A stretch of 64,000 bases of DNA from Lithodes maja (GCA_037953745.1 JBAKBP010000187.1:295274-359273), one strand, 5' to 3'; shown: positions 11,240 to 23,540, counted from the stretch's first letter. The notes: generated by a model not told the origin, from the sequence alone. Translations and numbers: made by a program.

Positions 11240-14200
11240 ATGTGGCGGCGTCTACGCCGTGGGACCACCTCCCGGAGCTGCCAACCGCGGATGGCTGCCG
11301 ACCCTCCACAGCCGGAGACAAGATCAATCGACCAGTGGAGGACAACCGGATGCCGGCCGCAGGGAGCAGTTTCGGGAGCCAAACCGTCACAACTATCCCC
11401 TGCCCCCCCCCCTGGGGGCACGGATCCTTGGAGTGGCTTCGGTCGCGCCGGGAATTTCCACACCTCTCACACCACACACACACATCACACAGTTTTTCCT
11501 ACACCGAGAAATGACTCTCCGGCTGTCATTTCTCGAAGACTTCTTCTAGCCGGAGACATTGAGAGCAACCCAGGACCCACGTACACATACATATGTCCAA
11601 CTTGCTCAAAACCCATCACTTCGAGTCGCCACACTAAGGGTTCAGTTCTCTGCAATTCATGCAGGAACTGGACCCACTTCACCTGTACAACACTTGCCTC
11701 CAAGAAACACTACACGAACACCTGGACCTGTTCCTCATGCCCCTCCCTCTCCCAGTCAAATCCCTCGCCTAAAACCCGTCCACCTCTCCTCCCCAACCCA
11801 CCTAGCCTTCCCATATCATCCACTCCCCCCCCTAAAACCCGTCCACCTCTCCTCCCTAACCCACCCCATCTCCTGCTCCCCAATCCCCACCCCCACCTCA
11901 CCCATCCCAACCTCCAGCCCCTCCCTCACCCCCACCCCATCCTCGTGCAGCAGCACCCAACATACATCGTGCACATAACATTAACATTCTCCAATTGAAC
12001 ATAGATGGCATTAACACAAAGAAACACGAACTCTCACACTTCATCAAACAACACAACATACACATTGCTATCTTACAAGAAACAAAACTCCGCACATCAC
12101 AAAAAACTCCCACATTTCATAATTTCACCACCATCAGACAAGACCGGGCTGTCGGCGGGGGCGGTGGACTCATCACACTGGTACACAATGAAATATCATA
12201 CATAGTAACCAGTGTACATACCAAATCCCTCCTCCCCCCAAATGATAACACAACAGAAATACAATCAATTAAAATACGCACTGGCAACAAATCCAACATA
12301 ACCATCATAAACACATACATCCCTCCCCAAACATCCCCTACAGTACCAAATGAATACAGACCACACTTACAACACATCACAAACACCCCACACATCATCC
12401 TGGGTGGTGACTTCAACGCCAAGACGTCGGCCTGGTTTGTCGACAACCCCGACACAGACAGAGGGCTGGTACTACAAAACCAAACAGATAACCTCATCAT
12501 CCTTAACGACATCCATCAACATACCCATATTCCTCACCAAGCCCTCTATAACCCATCATCTCCAGACATCACCTTTTGCTCCCCAGAACTCGCCCCCACA
12601 ACATCCTGGAGGGTGGTCAGAACCTTAGGCTCTGACCACCTCCCGATCATTATCACCACCAAAACCAGACTCACCCCAGCTAGCCACAAACACACATACA
12701 CCAATTATAAAAGAGCTAACTGGGAAGCATTTACAAATGAGACAGAACAACACTTCACAACTCTAAACAGTACACCCATCACTAACATCAACAATGCTGT
12801 ACACATACTCAATAAAACTATCCAAAACGCTGACAAGAAACACATTCCAAGAGGTAACAGAAAAAGACACAACCCCAACTTCACACCAGAAATTCAAAAC
12901 CTCATCAGACAACGTGACACACTGAAACACTCCCCAGCACCCCACACACAAGACATCACACAACAAATTCAAGCACTCAACACCCAAACTAACAACAAAA
13001 TACAAGAACAACAAAAACTAAATTGGAATAACTTCCTACAAACACTTGATCACAAAACAAATCCCAAAAAACTCTACAAAACACTAAACAGCATCACACT
13101 TTCCAACAGCAACACAACACAATCACATGCTGCAATCACAACAACAGACTCTACTCCTTCATGTAAACAACAAGCAAACACTCTCATCAATCACTTCTCA
13201 CATGTCAGCCACCTAAAACCTCACAAAGACGACCGACGTGTCATCCGACGTAAGAGACAATTCCCCACAGACCCTGACTATACACCCTTCACCAATCACC
13301 AGACAAAGCATATCATCAACAATCTCAAGCACTCACCCACCTGTGGCCTAGACAACATAAGCAACATACACCTCAGACACCTGGGACCACAAGGCATACA
13401 AACACTCACTAACATATCAAACTACAGCTATTCACACAACACAATACCAGACATTTGGAAGCATGGTATCATCATCACATTCCCCAAACCCAACAAAGAC
13501 CCCACGCTACCCTCCTCGCACCGCCCCCTCACACTCCTTTGCTCCCCCTCCAAAGTCATGGAACGCCTAGTATTACAACTAATTACACCCGACCTACCCC
13601 TAGCTCCAACACAACATGGCTTTAGGCCACTGCACTCCACAAACACTCTTCTCACAGACCTTACACAAAGAGCTTTTGACGGCATCAACTCAGCTAGACC
13701 ACCACACAGATCACTATTAGCCACACTTGACATTAGTAAAGCCTTCGATGCCATCCCCCGCCACAACCTAACAAACAAAATCTACAACACAAACATGCAC
13801 AACAACACAAAAAGGTGGCTGGCCAACTTCCTAGCAGGCAGATGTGCACACGTATCTTTTGCCGGTCAGTCACCTAAAATCAGAAACTTTCCAAACGGAG
13901 TCCCACAAGGATCCGTCCTATCGCCCGCACTCTTCAATCTGTACATGCACAATATAACTACACCCAATACTCCCCAAATAAACTTAGCCTCCTATGCAGA
14001 TGACATAGCACTCACATGCACACACCATGACCCAAGAAGAGCAACAGATCTCCTTCAACCCTATCTCAACACACTACATGGCTGGTGCACAACAAACAGA
14101 CTTAATCTAGCCCCAGCCAAATCCACCGCAACCCTGCTCACAAGCTGGACAGGTGAACACGAATACATCCCTCAACTCACCATAAACAACACACCCCTAA

Positions 14201-15108
14201 CACATACACACACACCCAAAATCCTAGGAGTAACATATGATACTCATATGACATTCAAACAGCACACCACAAACATTAAAAAGAAACTGACACCCAGACT
14301 TAACGCCCTCAGGTCACTTGCTCACACAAAATTTGGACACAACAAAGAAACTACCACCACAGTATATAAACAATACATAAGATCAGTAATGGAATACGCA
14401 AGCCCAGCCTGGGCTTCTAACCTAGCTGAAACACATCATAAGACCTTACAGACTATTCAAAACAAAGCCCTGAAGATCATTACAGGCTGCACAGCTACTG
14501 CACCCACAGATCATCTACATCAAGAAACCAAAATCCTCAAAGTCAAAGACCATCTGGACATGAGAGGCACTCAATTCCTGGCAGCAGCCTCCACAAACCA
14601 AGACCACCCACTAAACTACATGGCAACACACCCACAGACACCAAGAAATATCAAAACAACACCCAGCACACGGTATCACACACAATTATTGTCCTCTCTC
14701 CCTCCCTGCCCACCCCGAACCAACTTCCAGAAGCACATCCATACTCATATCTCTCGCCAATCCATCCACTCACTCACAGACAACACGCAGCTGCATGCAC
14801 GACCTCCCGAAATCCATCCTTCCGAATCCTCCCTCCCTCGCGAGGACAGAGTCCACCTGGCCAGGCTGAGATGCGGACACCATCCAGCTCTCCTGAGCTA
14901 TCAGAAGAGACTGGATGACTCCGTTGTCGACGCCTGCCCGGGATGTAACGAAGCACCCCATACCATTAAACACATCATAGAAGACTGCATTTCACACAAC
15001 CACTTATGCCAACAACACAACCTACACTCAATGAGAGCTCTGTGGGAAAGCCCGATCGTGGCCATGGCCTTCCTCAGGGACTCGGGGCTGTTCGGCCAGG
15101 CAGCTTAG
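11240..15108 (+). pseudogene. LINE A copy 3, frameshifted in the proline-rich linker
   Basis: The frame starting at 11240 encodes the N-terminus, the 2A-like motif (11552-11578) and the PHD-like finger, then leaves the correct frame and stops at 11996-11998. The endonuclease-reverse transcriptase frame continues separately to 15108, with its first clear endonuclease residues near 11975 and YADD at 13993-14004. The break is a deletion of about 73 bp in the linker relative to copy 2 (copy 2 positions about 5793-5865), and 73 is not a multiple of three. The downstream part is otherwise open and nearly identical to copy 2. As it stands it could not make the single polyprotein. The endonuclease-RT part could only be translated from an internal start, which I do not see evidence for. 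Confidence 0.9.
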
Positions 15109-15125
15109 GGAACAACAACAACAAC

Positions 15126-17232
15126 AACAGGATAAAGAAAATTTAAGAAATAGCCCCAAAGATGAATTTATCTATCTATCTATTGACGGACGCCTTGATC
15201 CCCGAAGGATTGGCCACGAACGAAACACCCCTATGCACCTCTGTCCCCAGTCAGTCGATGCCCCTCCTCCCATCCAGCACCGCTTTCACGCATATACTTC
15301 TTAACTCCATCCTTCCACCTCTCTCTCGGTTTATTTCTCCCTCTGTCTTTCCACCTCACTCGTACACGCTCTTAGTCATTCTCTCGCTTCCCATACGTTC
15401 CACATGGCCGAACCATCTCAAGGTGTTCTTTTTTCGCACTTTCCAGTACATTCACACCACACCTCTCTCGTACTTCCTCATTTGTCTGTCTATCCCTCCA
15501 TGTAACTCTGCACACACTTCTCAAGTAACTCATTTCCATCCCTTTCACTCTTGGTTTGAATCTCTCCAACAAAGTCCATGCTTCGCTTCCGTAAGTCAGT
15601 GTCGGGATTACCACACTGTCATGCAATGACTTCTTCAGTTCCATGCTGACCACCCTATTTCATGTTACTGCTTTCAGCATTCCTACAACCCTCTTCCCCT
15701 GTTTCACCCTCTCCCACACTTCTTCATCCATACTCCCATCTTTACACTTCCAAGATACTTAAATGAGCTGACAATCTCCATAGCCTGACCGTTCAACTTC
15801 ACCTCACACTCTGTGGCTTCACCCCTTTCGAAGACCATAACCTTGCTCTTCCCCGCATTTACCTTCAGATTCCATTTTTCGCACACTGTTCCAAACATAT
15901 TTACCAGACCCTGCAACTCCCATTTATATCGTCAGCAAACAGCAGTACACAAACATCCACTGCTCTTCCTTGTATTTCTTTTATGACTCCATCCATATAC
16001 TGTATATATAGAACAACCATCGGGACATCACACACCCTTGCTTTACCAAACATTCAGATCAAAGAACTCCCTCTGTTCATTCTTCACACGTACTGATACC
16101 TTTGCACTCTCATACATACTCTTCACTGCTTTCAGCAACTTGCCATCTACTCCATATATTCTCAGTACTTTCCACATACCTTCTCTATCAACTCTGTCAT
16201 TCCACTTGTTGCCTTCCCTTATTAGTGGTACACCAACATCCACTGCTTATCCTTGCATTTCTTTTATGACTCCATCCATATACAGTTCAGTATATATTGA
16301 ACAACCACAGGGACATCACACACCCTTTCTTTACCCCAAAATTCAGATCAAAGAACTCGCTCTGTTCATTGCCATCTACTCTGTATATTCTCAGTACCGG
16401 TACTTTCCACATACCTTCTCTATCAATTCTGTCATAGGCCTTCTCCAACTCCATAAATGCAGCATACAACTTTTGTCGCTTCTCCAGATATTTCTCCACA
16501 ACACATTTCCGGGCAAAAATTTGAGCTACACATCCTCTTCCCTTCCTAAGATGACTACAGTATGCTAACCGTTTCCCCAGCAATACTGACTGAAAATGCC
16601 CAAATATATTGCATGTCCTCTTCAGATTTATCTAAAATATGTAAAATTACACCAAATACCACTACAGTAGCACTGAAATCAATAAAACTCACTAACAGGA
16701 TAAATAAATGGAAGAAATACTCCAAAAAATTAATATGTTAACCCTTTACCCAGCAATACTGACTGAAAATACCTAAATAGATTGCATGTGCTCTTCAGAT
16801 TTATACATACATACGTACATAACATTTTAAGACTGAGTGCTCCACACAGATATGCAGTTTCAGTCTCTTTTCCTAATGGCGGCATTCCAGGCAACCCTGT
16901 TAAGGGATGCTTTACTTGTCAAGTTTTTGGATTTGAGATCGGCATGTATAGTCCGATCCCACGTCTTACTCGGTCCACCCCTTGGTGAAGCGCCCTCCAC
17001 AATCGCAGACCTGCATCTTTTCACCCAATTTTGTTCATCCATTCTCTCCACATGTCCATACCATCCCAGTTTACTTGTACGCATCTCCTCGCTAATACTC
17101 TTTATACCTAAACGTCTCTTCAGCTCATCATTTGTTATTCTGTTGACATCCTTTATCTGAAATATGTAAAATTACACCAATTACCAACTACATTACCAAA
17201 AAATTTAATAAAGTACACTAACAGGATAAAGA
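15126..17232 (-). pseudogene. LINE B fragments in spacer 3 (antisense)
   Basis: This is the third copy of the spacer, with the same set of minus-strand reverse transcriptase fragments as spacers 1 and 2: 15653-15372, 15916-15704, 16243-16043, 16583-16287 and 17084-16860. The altered sequence near 16244 matches spacer 2 rather than spacer 1. That suggests units 2 and 3 share a more recent ancestor, or were homogenised together. Confidence 0.85.
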
Positions 17233-17239
17233 GGCCCTG

Positions 17240-20200
17240 ATGTGGCGGCGTCTACGCCGTGGGACCACCTCCCGGAGCTGCCAACCGCGGATGGCTGCCG
17301 ACCCTCCACAGCCGGAGACAAGATCAATCGACCAGTGGAGGACAACCGGATGCCGGCCGCAGGGAGCAGTTTCGGGAGCCAAACCGTCACAACTATCCCC
17401 TGCCCCCCCCCCCCTGGGGGCACGGATCCTTGGAGTGGCTTCGGTCGCGCCGGGAATTTCCACACCTCTCACACCACACACACACATCACACAGTTTTTC
17501 CTACACCGAGAAATGACTCTCCGGCTGTCATTTCTCGAAGACTTCTTCTAGCCGGAGACATTGAGAGCAACCCAGGACCCACGTACACATACATATGTCC
17601 AACTTGCTCAAAACCCATCACTTCGAGTCGCCACACTAAGGGTTCAGTTCTCTGCAATTCATGCAGGAACTGGACCCACTTCACCTGTACAACACTTGCC
17701 TCCAAGAAACACTACACGAACACCTGGACCTGTTCCTCATGCCCCTCCCTCTCCCAGTCAAATCCCTCGCCTAAAACCCGTCCACCTCTCCTCCCCAACC
17801 CACCTAGCCTTCCCATATCATCCACTCCCCCCCCCTAAAACCCGTCCACCTCTCCTCCCTAACCCACCCCATCTCCTGCTCCCCAATCCCCACCCCCACC
17901 TCACCCATCCCAACCTCCAGCCCCTCCCTCACCCCCACCCCATCCTCGTGCAGCAGCACCCAACATACATCGTGCACATAACATTAACATTCTCCAATTG
18001 AACATAGATGGCATTAACACAAAGAAACACGAACTCTCACACTTCATCAAACAACACAACATACACATTGCTATCTTACAAGAAACAAAACTCCGCACAT
18101 CACAAAAAACTCCCACATTTCATAATTTCACCACCATCAGACAAGACCGGGCTGTCGGCGGGGGCGGTGGACTCATCACCCTGGTACACAATGAAATATC
18201 ATACATAGTAACCAGTGTACAAACCAAATCCCTCCTCCCCCCAAATGATAACACAACAGAAATACAATCAATTAAAATACGCACTGGCAACAAATCCAAC
18301 ATAACCATCATAAACACATACATCCCTCCCCAAACATCCCCTACAGTACCAAATGAATACAGACCACACTTACAACACATCACAAACACCCCACACATCA
18401 TCCTGGGTGGTGACTTCAACGCCAAGACGTCGGCCTGGTTTGTCGACAACCCCGACACAGACAGAGGGCTGGTACTACAAAACCAAACTGATAACCTCAT
18501 CATCCTTAACGACATCCATCAACATACCCATATTCCTCACCAAGCCCTCTATAACCCATCATCTCCAGACATCACCTTTTGCTCCCCAGAACTCGCCCCC
18601 ACAACATCCTGGAGGGTGGTCAGAACCTTAGGCTCTGACCACCTCCCGATCATTATCACCACCAAAACCAGACTCACCCCAGCTAGCCACAAACACACAT
18701 ACACCAATTATAAAAAAGCTAACTGGGAAGCATTCACAAATGAGACAGAACAACACTTCACAACTCTAAACAGTACACCCATCACTAACATCAACAATGC
18801 TGTACACATACTCAATAAAACTATCCAAAACGCTGACAAGAAACACATTCCAAGAGGTAACAGAAAAAGACACAACCCCAACTTCACACCAGAAATTCAA
18901 AACCTCATCAGACAACGCGACATACTGAAACACTCCCCAGCACCCCACACACAAGACATCACACAACAAATCCAAGCACTCAACACCCAAACTAACAACA
19001 AAATACAAGAACAACAAAAACTGAATTGGAATAACTTCCTACAAACACTTGATCACAAAACAAACCCCAAAAAACTCTACAAAACACTAAACAGCATCAC
19101 ACTTTCCAACAGCAACACAACACAATCACATGCTGCAATCACAACAACAGACTCTACTCCTTCATGTAAACAACAAGCAAACACTCTCATCAATCACTTC
19201 TCACATGTCAGCCACCTAAAACCTCACAAAGACGACCGACGTGTTATCCGACGTAAGAGACAATTCCCCACAGACCCTGACTATACACCCTTCACCAATC
19301 ACCAGACAAAGCATATCATCAACAATCTCAAGCACTCACCCGCTTGTGGCCTAGACAACATAAGCAATATACACCTCAGACACCTGGGACCACAAGGCAT
19401 ACAAGCACTCGCTAACATATCAAACTACAGCTATTCACACAACACAATACCAGACATTTGGAAGCATGGTCTCATCACCACATTCTCCAAACCCAACAAA
19501 GACCCCACGCTACCCTCCTCGCACCGTCCCATCACACTCCTTTGCTCCCCCTCCAAAGTCATGGAATGCCTAGTATTACAACTAATTACACCCGACCTAC
19601 CCCTAGCTCCAACACAACATGGCTTTAGGCCACTGCACTCCACAAACACTCTTCTCACAGACCTTACACAAAGAGCTTTTGACGGCATCAACTCAGCTAG
19701 ACCACCACACAGATCACTATTAGCCACACTCGACGTTAGTAAAGCCTTCGATGCCATCCCCCGCCACAACCTAACAAACAAAATCTACAACACAAACATG
19801 CACAACAACACAAAAAGGTGGCTGGCCAACTTCCTAGCAGGCAGATGTGCACACGTATCTTTCGCCGGTCAGTCATCTAAAATCAGAAACTTTCCAAACG
19901 GAGTCCCACAAGGATCCGTCCTATCGCCCGCACTCTTCAATCTGTACATGCACGATATAACTACACCCAATACGCCCCAAATAAACTTAGCCTCCTATGC
20001 AGATGACATAACACTCACATGCACTCACATGGGTTCGCATCAAACCCACGACTGACTGCGTTTGTAAATGAATAACTTTATCCTCCCCTCAGTTACTAAC
20101 CCATATGTCCCCTACTAACTTCCTAGTCCTGCCACGTTAGTGGCAGGGCAGTAGTTCCCTTTCCAATGTTCCCTTACCCACTCTAAACCACTGTTTGGAC

Positions 20201-21388
20201 ACTTGATCCTCAGTGTTTTGGAGGACAAGCAGCCTAGAAGGGTCACTAGATCTGTTGTTGCTTGATTTCCTTTGTACTCCTTTGTACTCCTTTGTACATG
20301 CAAACACCATGACCCAAAAAGAGCAACAGATCTCCTTCAACCCTATCTCAACACACTACATGCCTGGTGCACTACAAACAAACTTAATCTACCCCCAGCC
20401 AAATCCACCGCAACCCTGCTCACAAGCTGGACAGGTGAACACGAATACATCCCTCAACTCACCATAAACAACACACCCCTAACACATACACACACACCCA
20501 AAATCCTAGGAGTAACATATGATACTCATATGACATTCAAACAGCACACCACAAACATTAAAAAGAAACTGACACCCAGACTTAACACCCTCAGGTCACT
20601 TGCTCACACAAAATTTGGACACAACAAAGAAACTACCACCACAGTATATAAACAATACATAAGATCAGTAATGGAATACGCAAGCCCAGCCTGGGCTTCT
20701 AACCTAGCTGAAACACATCATAAGACCTTACAGACTATTCAAAACAAAGCCCTGAAGATCATTACAGGCTGCACAGCTACTGCACCCACATCACCTACAT
20801 CAAGAAACCAAAATCCTCAAAGTCAAAGACCATCTGGACATGAGAGGCACTCAATTCCTGGCAGCAGCCTCCACGAACCAAGACCACCCACTAAACTACA
20901 TGGCAACACACCCACAGACACCAAGAAATATCAAAACAACACCCAGCACACGGTATCACACACAATTATTGTCCTCTCTCCCTCCCTGCCCACCCCGAAC
21001 CAACTTCCAGAAGCACATCCATACTCATATCTCTCGCCGATCCATCCACTCACTCACAGACAACACGCAGCTGCAAGCACGACCTCCCGAAATCCATCCT
21101 TCCGAATCCTCCCTTCCTTGCGAGGACAGAGTCCACCTGGCCAGGCTGAGATGCGGACACCATCCAGCTCTCCTGAGCTATCAGAAGAGACTGGATGACT
21201 CCGTTGTCGACGCCTGCCCAGGATGTAACACAGCACCCCATACTATTAAACACATCATAGAAGACTGCATTTCACACAACCACTTACGCCAACAACACAA
21301 TCTACACTCAATGAGAGCTCTGTGGGAAAGCCCGATCGTGGCCATGGCCTTCCTCAGGGACTCGGGGCTGTTCGGCCAGGCAGCTTAG
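17240..21388 (+). pseudogene. LINE A copy 4: chimeric, frameshifted and interrupted
   Basis: This is the last LINE A of the array. The 5' part (to about 18480) is nearly identical to copy 3 and shares its linker deletion. Beyond about 18490, base differences from copies 1-3 become much denser. Breaks relative to copy 2 are: a C-run near 17403 two bases longer; a second C-run near 17827 one base longer; the linker deletion; a 272-bp insertion at 20024-20295, just after the YADD region (19996-20007); and a 2-bp loss near 20790. The 2A-like motif (17554-17580) now reads in the frame of the ATG at 17242. The C-terminal frame resumes at 20840-21388. The element ends with (AAC)n, but not with the 13-bp motif that follows the other copies. 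It is a non-functional copy. Confidence 0.9.
20024..20295 (+). mobile_element. 5'-truncated CR1-like LINE tail inserted in LINE A copy 4
   Basis: This 272-bp segment is absent from LINE A copies 1-3. It is flanked by a 7-bp duplication of the target, ACATGCA (20017-20023 and 20296-20302). It begins with the last codons of a reverse transcriptase frame (ending AFVNE, then a stop), continues through a 3' UTR, and ends in tandem CTTTGTACTC units. The reverse complement of about 58495-58760, the 3' end of the CR1-like LINE on the minus strand at 58-61 kb, matches it closely, so both belong to one family. Severe 5' truncation with a short 3' repeat tail is typical of CR1-type insertions. Confidence 0.9.
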
Positions 21389-21404
21389 GGAACAACAACA
21401 ACTC

Positions 21405-21890
21405 GTACAAGATTAATAGCTTTAACCAAAATGGTCACACTCCTTAATGGTCTAAGTGGCCATAGCCAAAATGGCTACACTATATTCCTTCTGTACCGGT
21501 ACTTTCTCCATGCCCGATAAGATACATGATATTTTGATATATGTGGCACAGCCCTTGTATCCAACACAATACCCTGCGTGCAACCCCGCTCGAACCCCGC
21601 ACAACGTTGGTTGCAACTTTAATTATTATTATTATTATTATGACGATTATTATTATTATTATTAATATTATTTATTATTTTTGTTGTACTGTATTTCACT
21701 GGTAAATATCTATAATTTACAGATGGCCAATGACAAATGGCTACGGTAAACCCACCCTCAAGTTTCATTAAGATATAATTATAAGATTTTCATAAAGGTG
21801 TGAACAATTATAAGTTTTTCACAAAGGTGTGAATAATTATTAGTTTGTCATATAGGTGTGAATCTCCATTGATGACCCCAGGTGGGGATG
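21405..21890. other. Gene-free stretch with (ATT)n and a short tandem repeat
   Basis: No coding signal was seen. The stretch contains (ATT)n around 21621-21680. At about 21772-21861 there are three imperfect tandem copies of a unit of about 32 bp centred on TTTTCATAAAGGTGTGAA. Confidence 0.6.
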
Positions 21891-21894
21891 GGGG

Positions 21895-21995
21895 GGTGGG
21901 GGGTGGGGATGGGACATAAGAACATAAGAAAATGGGAGTCTACAAAAAGCCGATCGGCCCACACAAGGCAGATCTCTGTCACACCCAGGATCCAC
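21895..21995 (-). mobile_element. LINE 3'-tail fragment (antisense)
   Basis: Read on the minus strand, this stretch resembles the extreme 3' end of CR1-like LINE frames (residues such as GWV...LCG...G...CRLPFSYVLM). I associate the plus-strand motif ATAAGAACATAAGAAAATGG with widespread crustacean repeats. It directly abuts the THAP-like sequence, so it may mark where the P-like element lost its first exon. Confidence 0.5.
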
Positions 21996-22255
21996 TTACA
22001 CAGCACACCTAAGACAGCAGGTACAAACATTAGATATAATCGATTTCCAAGAGATGAACAGTACAGGAAAATATGGATACACTTGTGTCGCCGAGCTGAT
22101 GTCGTGAATCCAGAGCATGCTATTGTTTGTTCTGTCCACTTTACCTAAGATGACTTAGTTGATGATATGAAAAGTCGTTTACTTGGTATTGGAAGTCCAA
22201 AGAACAAGAGACTCCTGAAGAAAGAAGCTGTACCGTCACTCTGTCTTCATAATGG
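21996..22255 (+). pseudogene. THAP domain remnant of a P-element-like transposase
   Basis: The translated frame contains NIRYNRFPRD, then W...CRRAD, then VCSVHF, and after an in-frame TAA, DDL...K...AVPSL. This is the order of the C2CH THAP zinc finger (FPRD...W...C..H.F...AVPSL), the DNA-binding module of P-element and THAP9-type transposases. The first Cys pair is missing, and the LINE tail lies where the preceding exon or intron should be. The TAA sits just after the VCSVHF motif. A consensus-like splice donor (AATGGTAAG) follows at about 22252-22260. The rest of the transposase is 1.8 kb downstream, so this is probably one exon of the same element. It is dead as it stands. Confidence 0.72.
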
Positions 22256-22639
22256 TAAGCAATATATTGTGTTTAGTGTGTTGTGCAAACAACATACATT
22301 ACGCAATTTTGAGATTAAGATAGTATCAATCGTAGGCTAGCGAAATGGTGAATTTTTTCTTATAATTCTAAGCATTTTGTGTTTCTTATAGAAAATACCA
22401 ATACTCTGTGTATTTTTGTTGTTGTAATTGTATATTACGTACCGTACCCGATAATGTATAATATCACAATTATGGCTATCTATTGTTAGCTATGCTATAC
22501 TACACAACTAAGAACATTATTTAGGTGAAACTATGAACATTATTAAGGTGTGGTAGGTGTACTGTATATTGTAATTGGGGGCATTGTATTATAACTATAT
22601 ATAATTGTTATGAAGTTTATGTTGATTGATTGTATATTA

Positions 22640-23062
22640 AAACACACGAAACTGGAAATCTGCATAAGGCCGACCGGCCCACAAGAGGCATATCCCGTTC
22701 ACACCCAACCCATATCTTTCATATGTCTATCCAGTTTGCACTTGAAATTGTCTACCGTTTCTGAGCTACGCACTTGGCAATCTATTTCACACTTCTACAC
22801 CTCTGTTCCCAAACCAGTGCTTACCTAGATATTTTATAAAGCGGAACTTACCTAATTTGAAGCCATTTGAACGGGTTATCTCGCCGTTATTAAGCTTTAA
22901 TATCTCTCCCTTATTGATACCTTTCATCCACTTAAACACCTATCATATTATCTCATCTTCGTCTTTCTAGCGATATGCACACACACTAAATCTAAACTTA
23001 TCTAACTTGAAACCATTTGAGTGGGTTATGTCGCCGTTCTTTAGCTTTAATACCTCATCTAT
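22640..23062 (-). mobile_element. LINE 3'-end fragment (antisense), partly duplicated
   Basis: On the minus strand the sequence encodes degenerate C-terminal reverse transcriptase residues: an NGFKL block, then W.RLP, then TVDNFK.KLD. These resemble the end of the CR1-like LINE at 58.7-59.4 kb. A segment of about 65 bp at 22845-22910 recurs diverged at 22990-23060. It lies inside the intron-like gap of the P-like element and has no open frame. Confidence 0.65.
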
Positions 23063-23085
23063 ATCACCCCTTATTTATATTATAT

Positions 23086-23116
<31 letters not shown>

Positions 23117-23126
23117 TATATATATA

Positions 23127-23172
<46 letters not shown>
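23086..23172. repeat. (TA)n microsatellite
   Basis: This is a nearly pure TA/AT run of about 85 bp, broken once by ACTG. It adjoins the tRNA-like palindrome. Confidence 0.9.
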
Positions 23173-23174
<2 letters not shown>

Positions 23175-23208
23175 AGAATATATCACAAATACACGTGAGC
23201 CACTAAAT

Positions 23209-23370
23209 GTTTCTAGTCTCTCAGTGGGGATCGAACCATCGACCATCAGAACGATAGCCCGACGCTTAATCAATTACACCACGGCAGTCTGACTGCCGTG
23301 GTGTAATTGATTAAGCGTCGGCTATCGTTCTGATGGTCGATGGTTCGATCCCCACTGAGAGACTAGAAAC
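23209..23370. repeat. Palindrome of two inverted tRNA-like sequences (copy 1)
   Basis: The left arm (23209-23289) and right arm (23291-23370) are reverse complements except for one extra base, with a 1-nt centre. Read outward from the centre, each arm looks like a tRNA gene: a box A-like TGGTGTAATTG and a box B GGTTCGATCCC, both fitting Pol III internal-promoter consensus. I cannot assign an amino acid, because the acceptor stem does not pair convincingly. The unit is bounded by (TA)n on both sides. The 5' flank, CACAAATACACGTGAGCCAC, is shared with the palindrome at 23804-23928. Confidence 0.85.
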
Positions 23371-23389
23371 ATATATATATATATATACA

Positions 23390-23457
<68 letters not shown>

Positions 23458-23464
23458 TATACGG

Positions 23465-23502
<38 letters not shown>
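23371..23502. repeat. (TA)n then (AAT)n microsatellite
   Basis: There is an AT run of about 23371-23468 with two short interruptions. It is followed by (AAT)n at about 23470-23502. Confidence 0.9.
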
Positions 23503-23540
23503 TACAATAGGTGAAGCAGTAACACAAATTAGAGTATTAG

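Larger units (their letters stand above)
1..21404 (+). repeat. Tandem array of ~6 kb units (LINE A plus antisense LINE B spacer)
   Basis: The same sequence recurs with periods of about 6064, 6072 and 6000 bp. The anchor where LINE A begins lies at 5161, 11233 and 17233, and unit 1 runs in from outside the window. Each full unit is one plus-strand LINE A (about 3.9 kb) followed by a spacer of about 2.1 kb. Units 1-3 look nearly identical by eye, differing by scattered substitutions and by length changes in C-runs. A deletion of about 73 bp in the proline-rich linker is shared by units 3 and 4 and absent from unit 2. The array stops at the 3' end of LINE A copy 4, where the usual spacer is replaced by unrelated sequence. 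The ends of LINE A are bounded by the same 13-bp motif in each unit, so either one insertion was duplicated with its flanks or a LINE repeatedly chose one site in an older repeat. Confidence 0.93.

Noticed and set aside
23291..23370. Functional tRNA gene
   Set aside because: Boxes A and B fit, but I could not build a convincing acceptor stem or assign an anticodon. The palindromic duplication and (TA)n flanks indicate a repeat.
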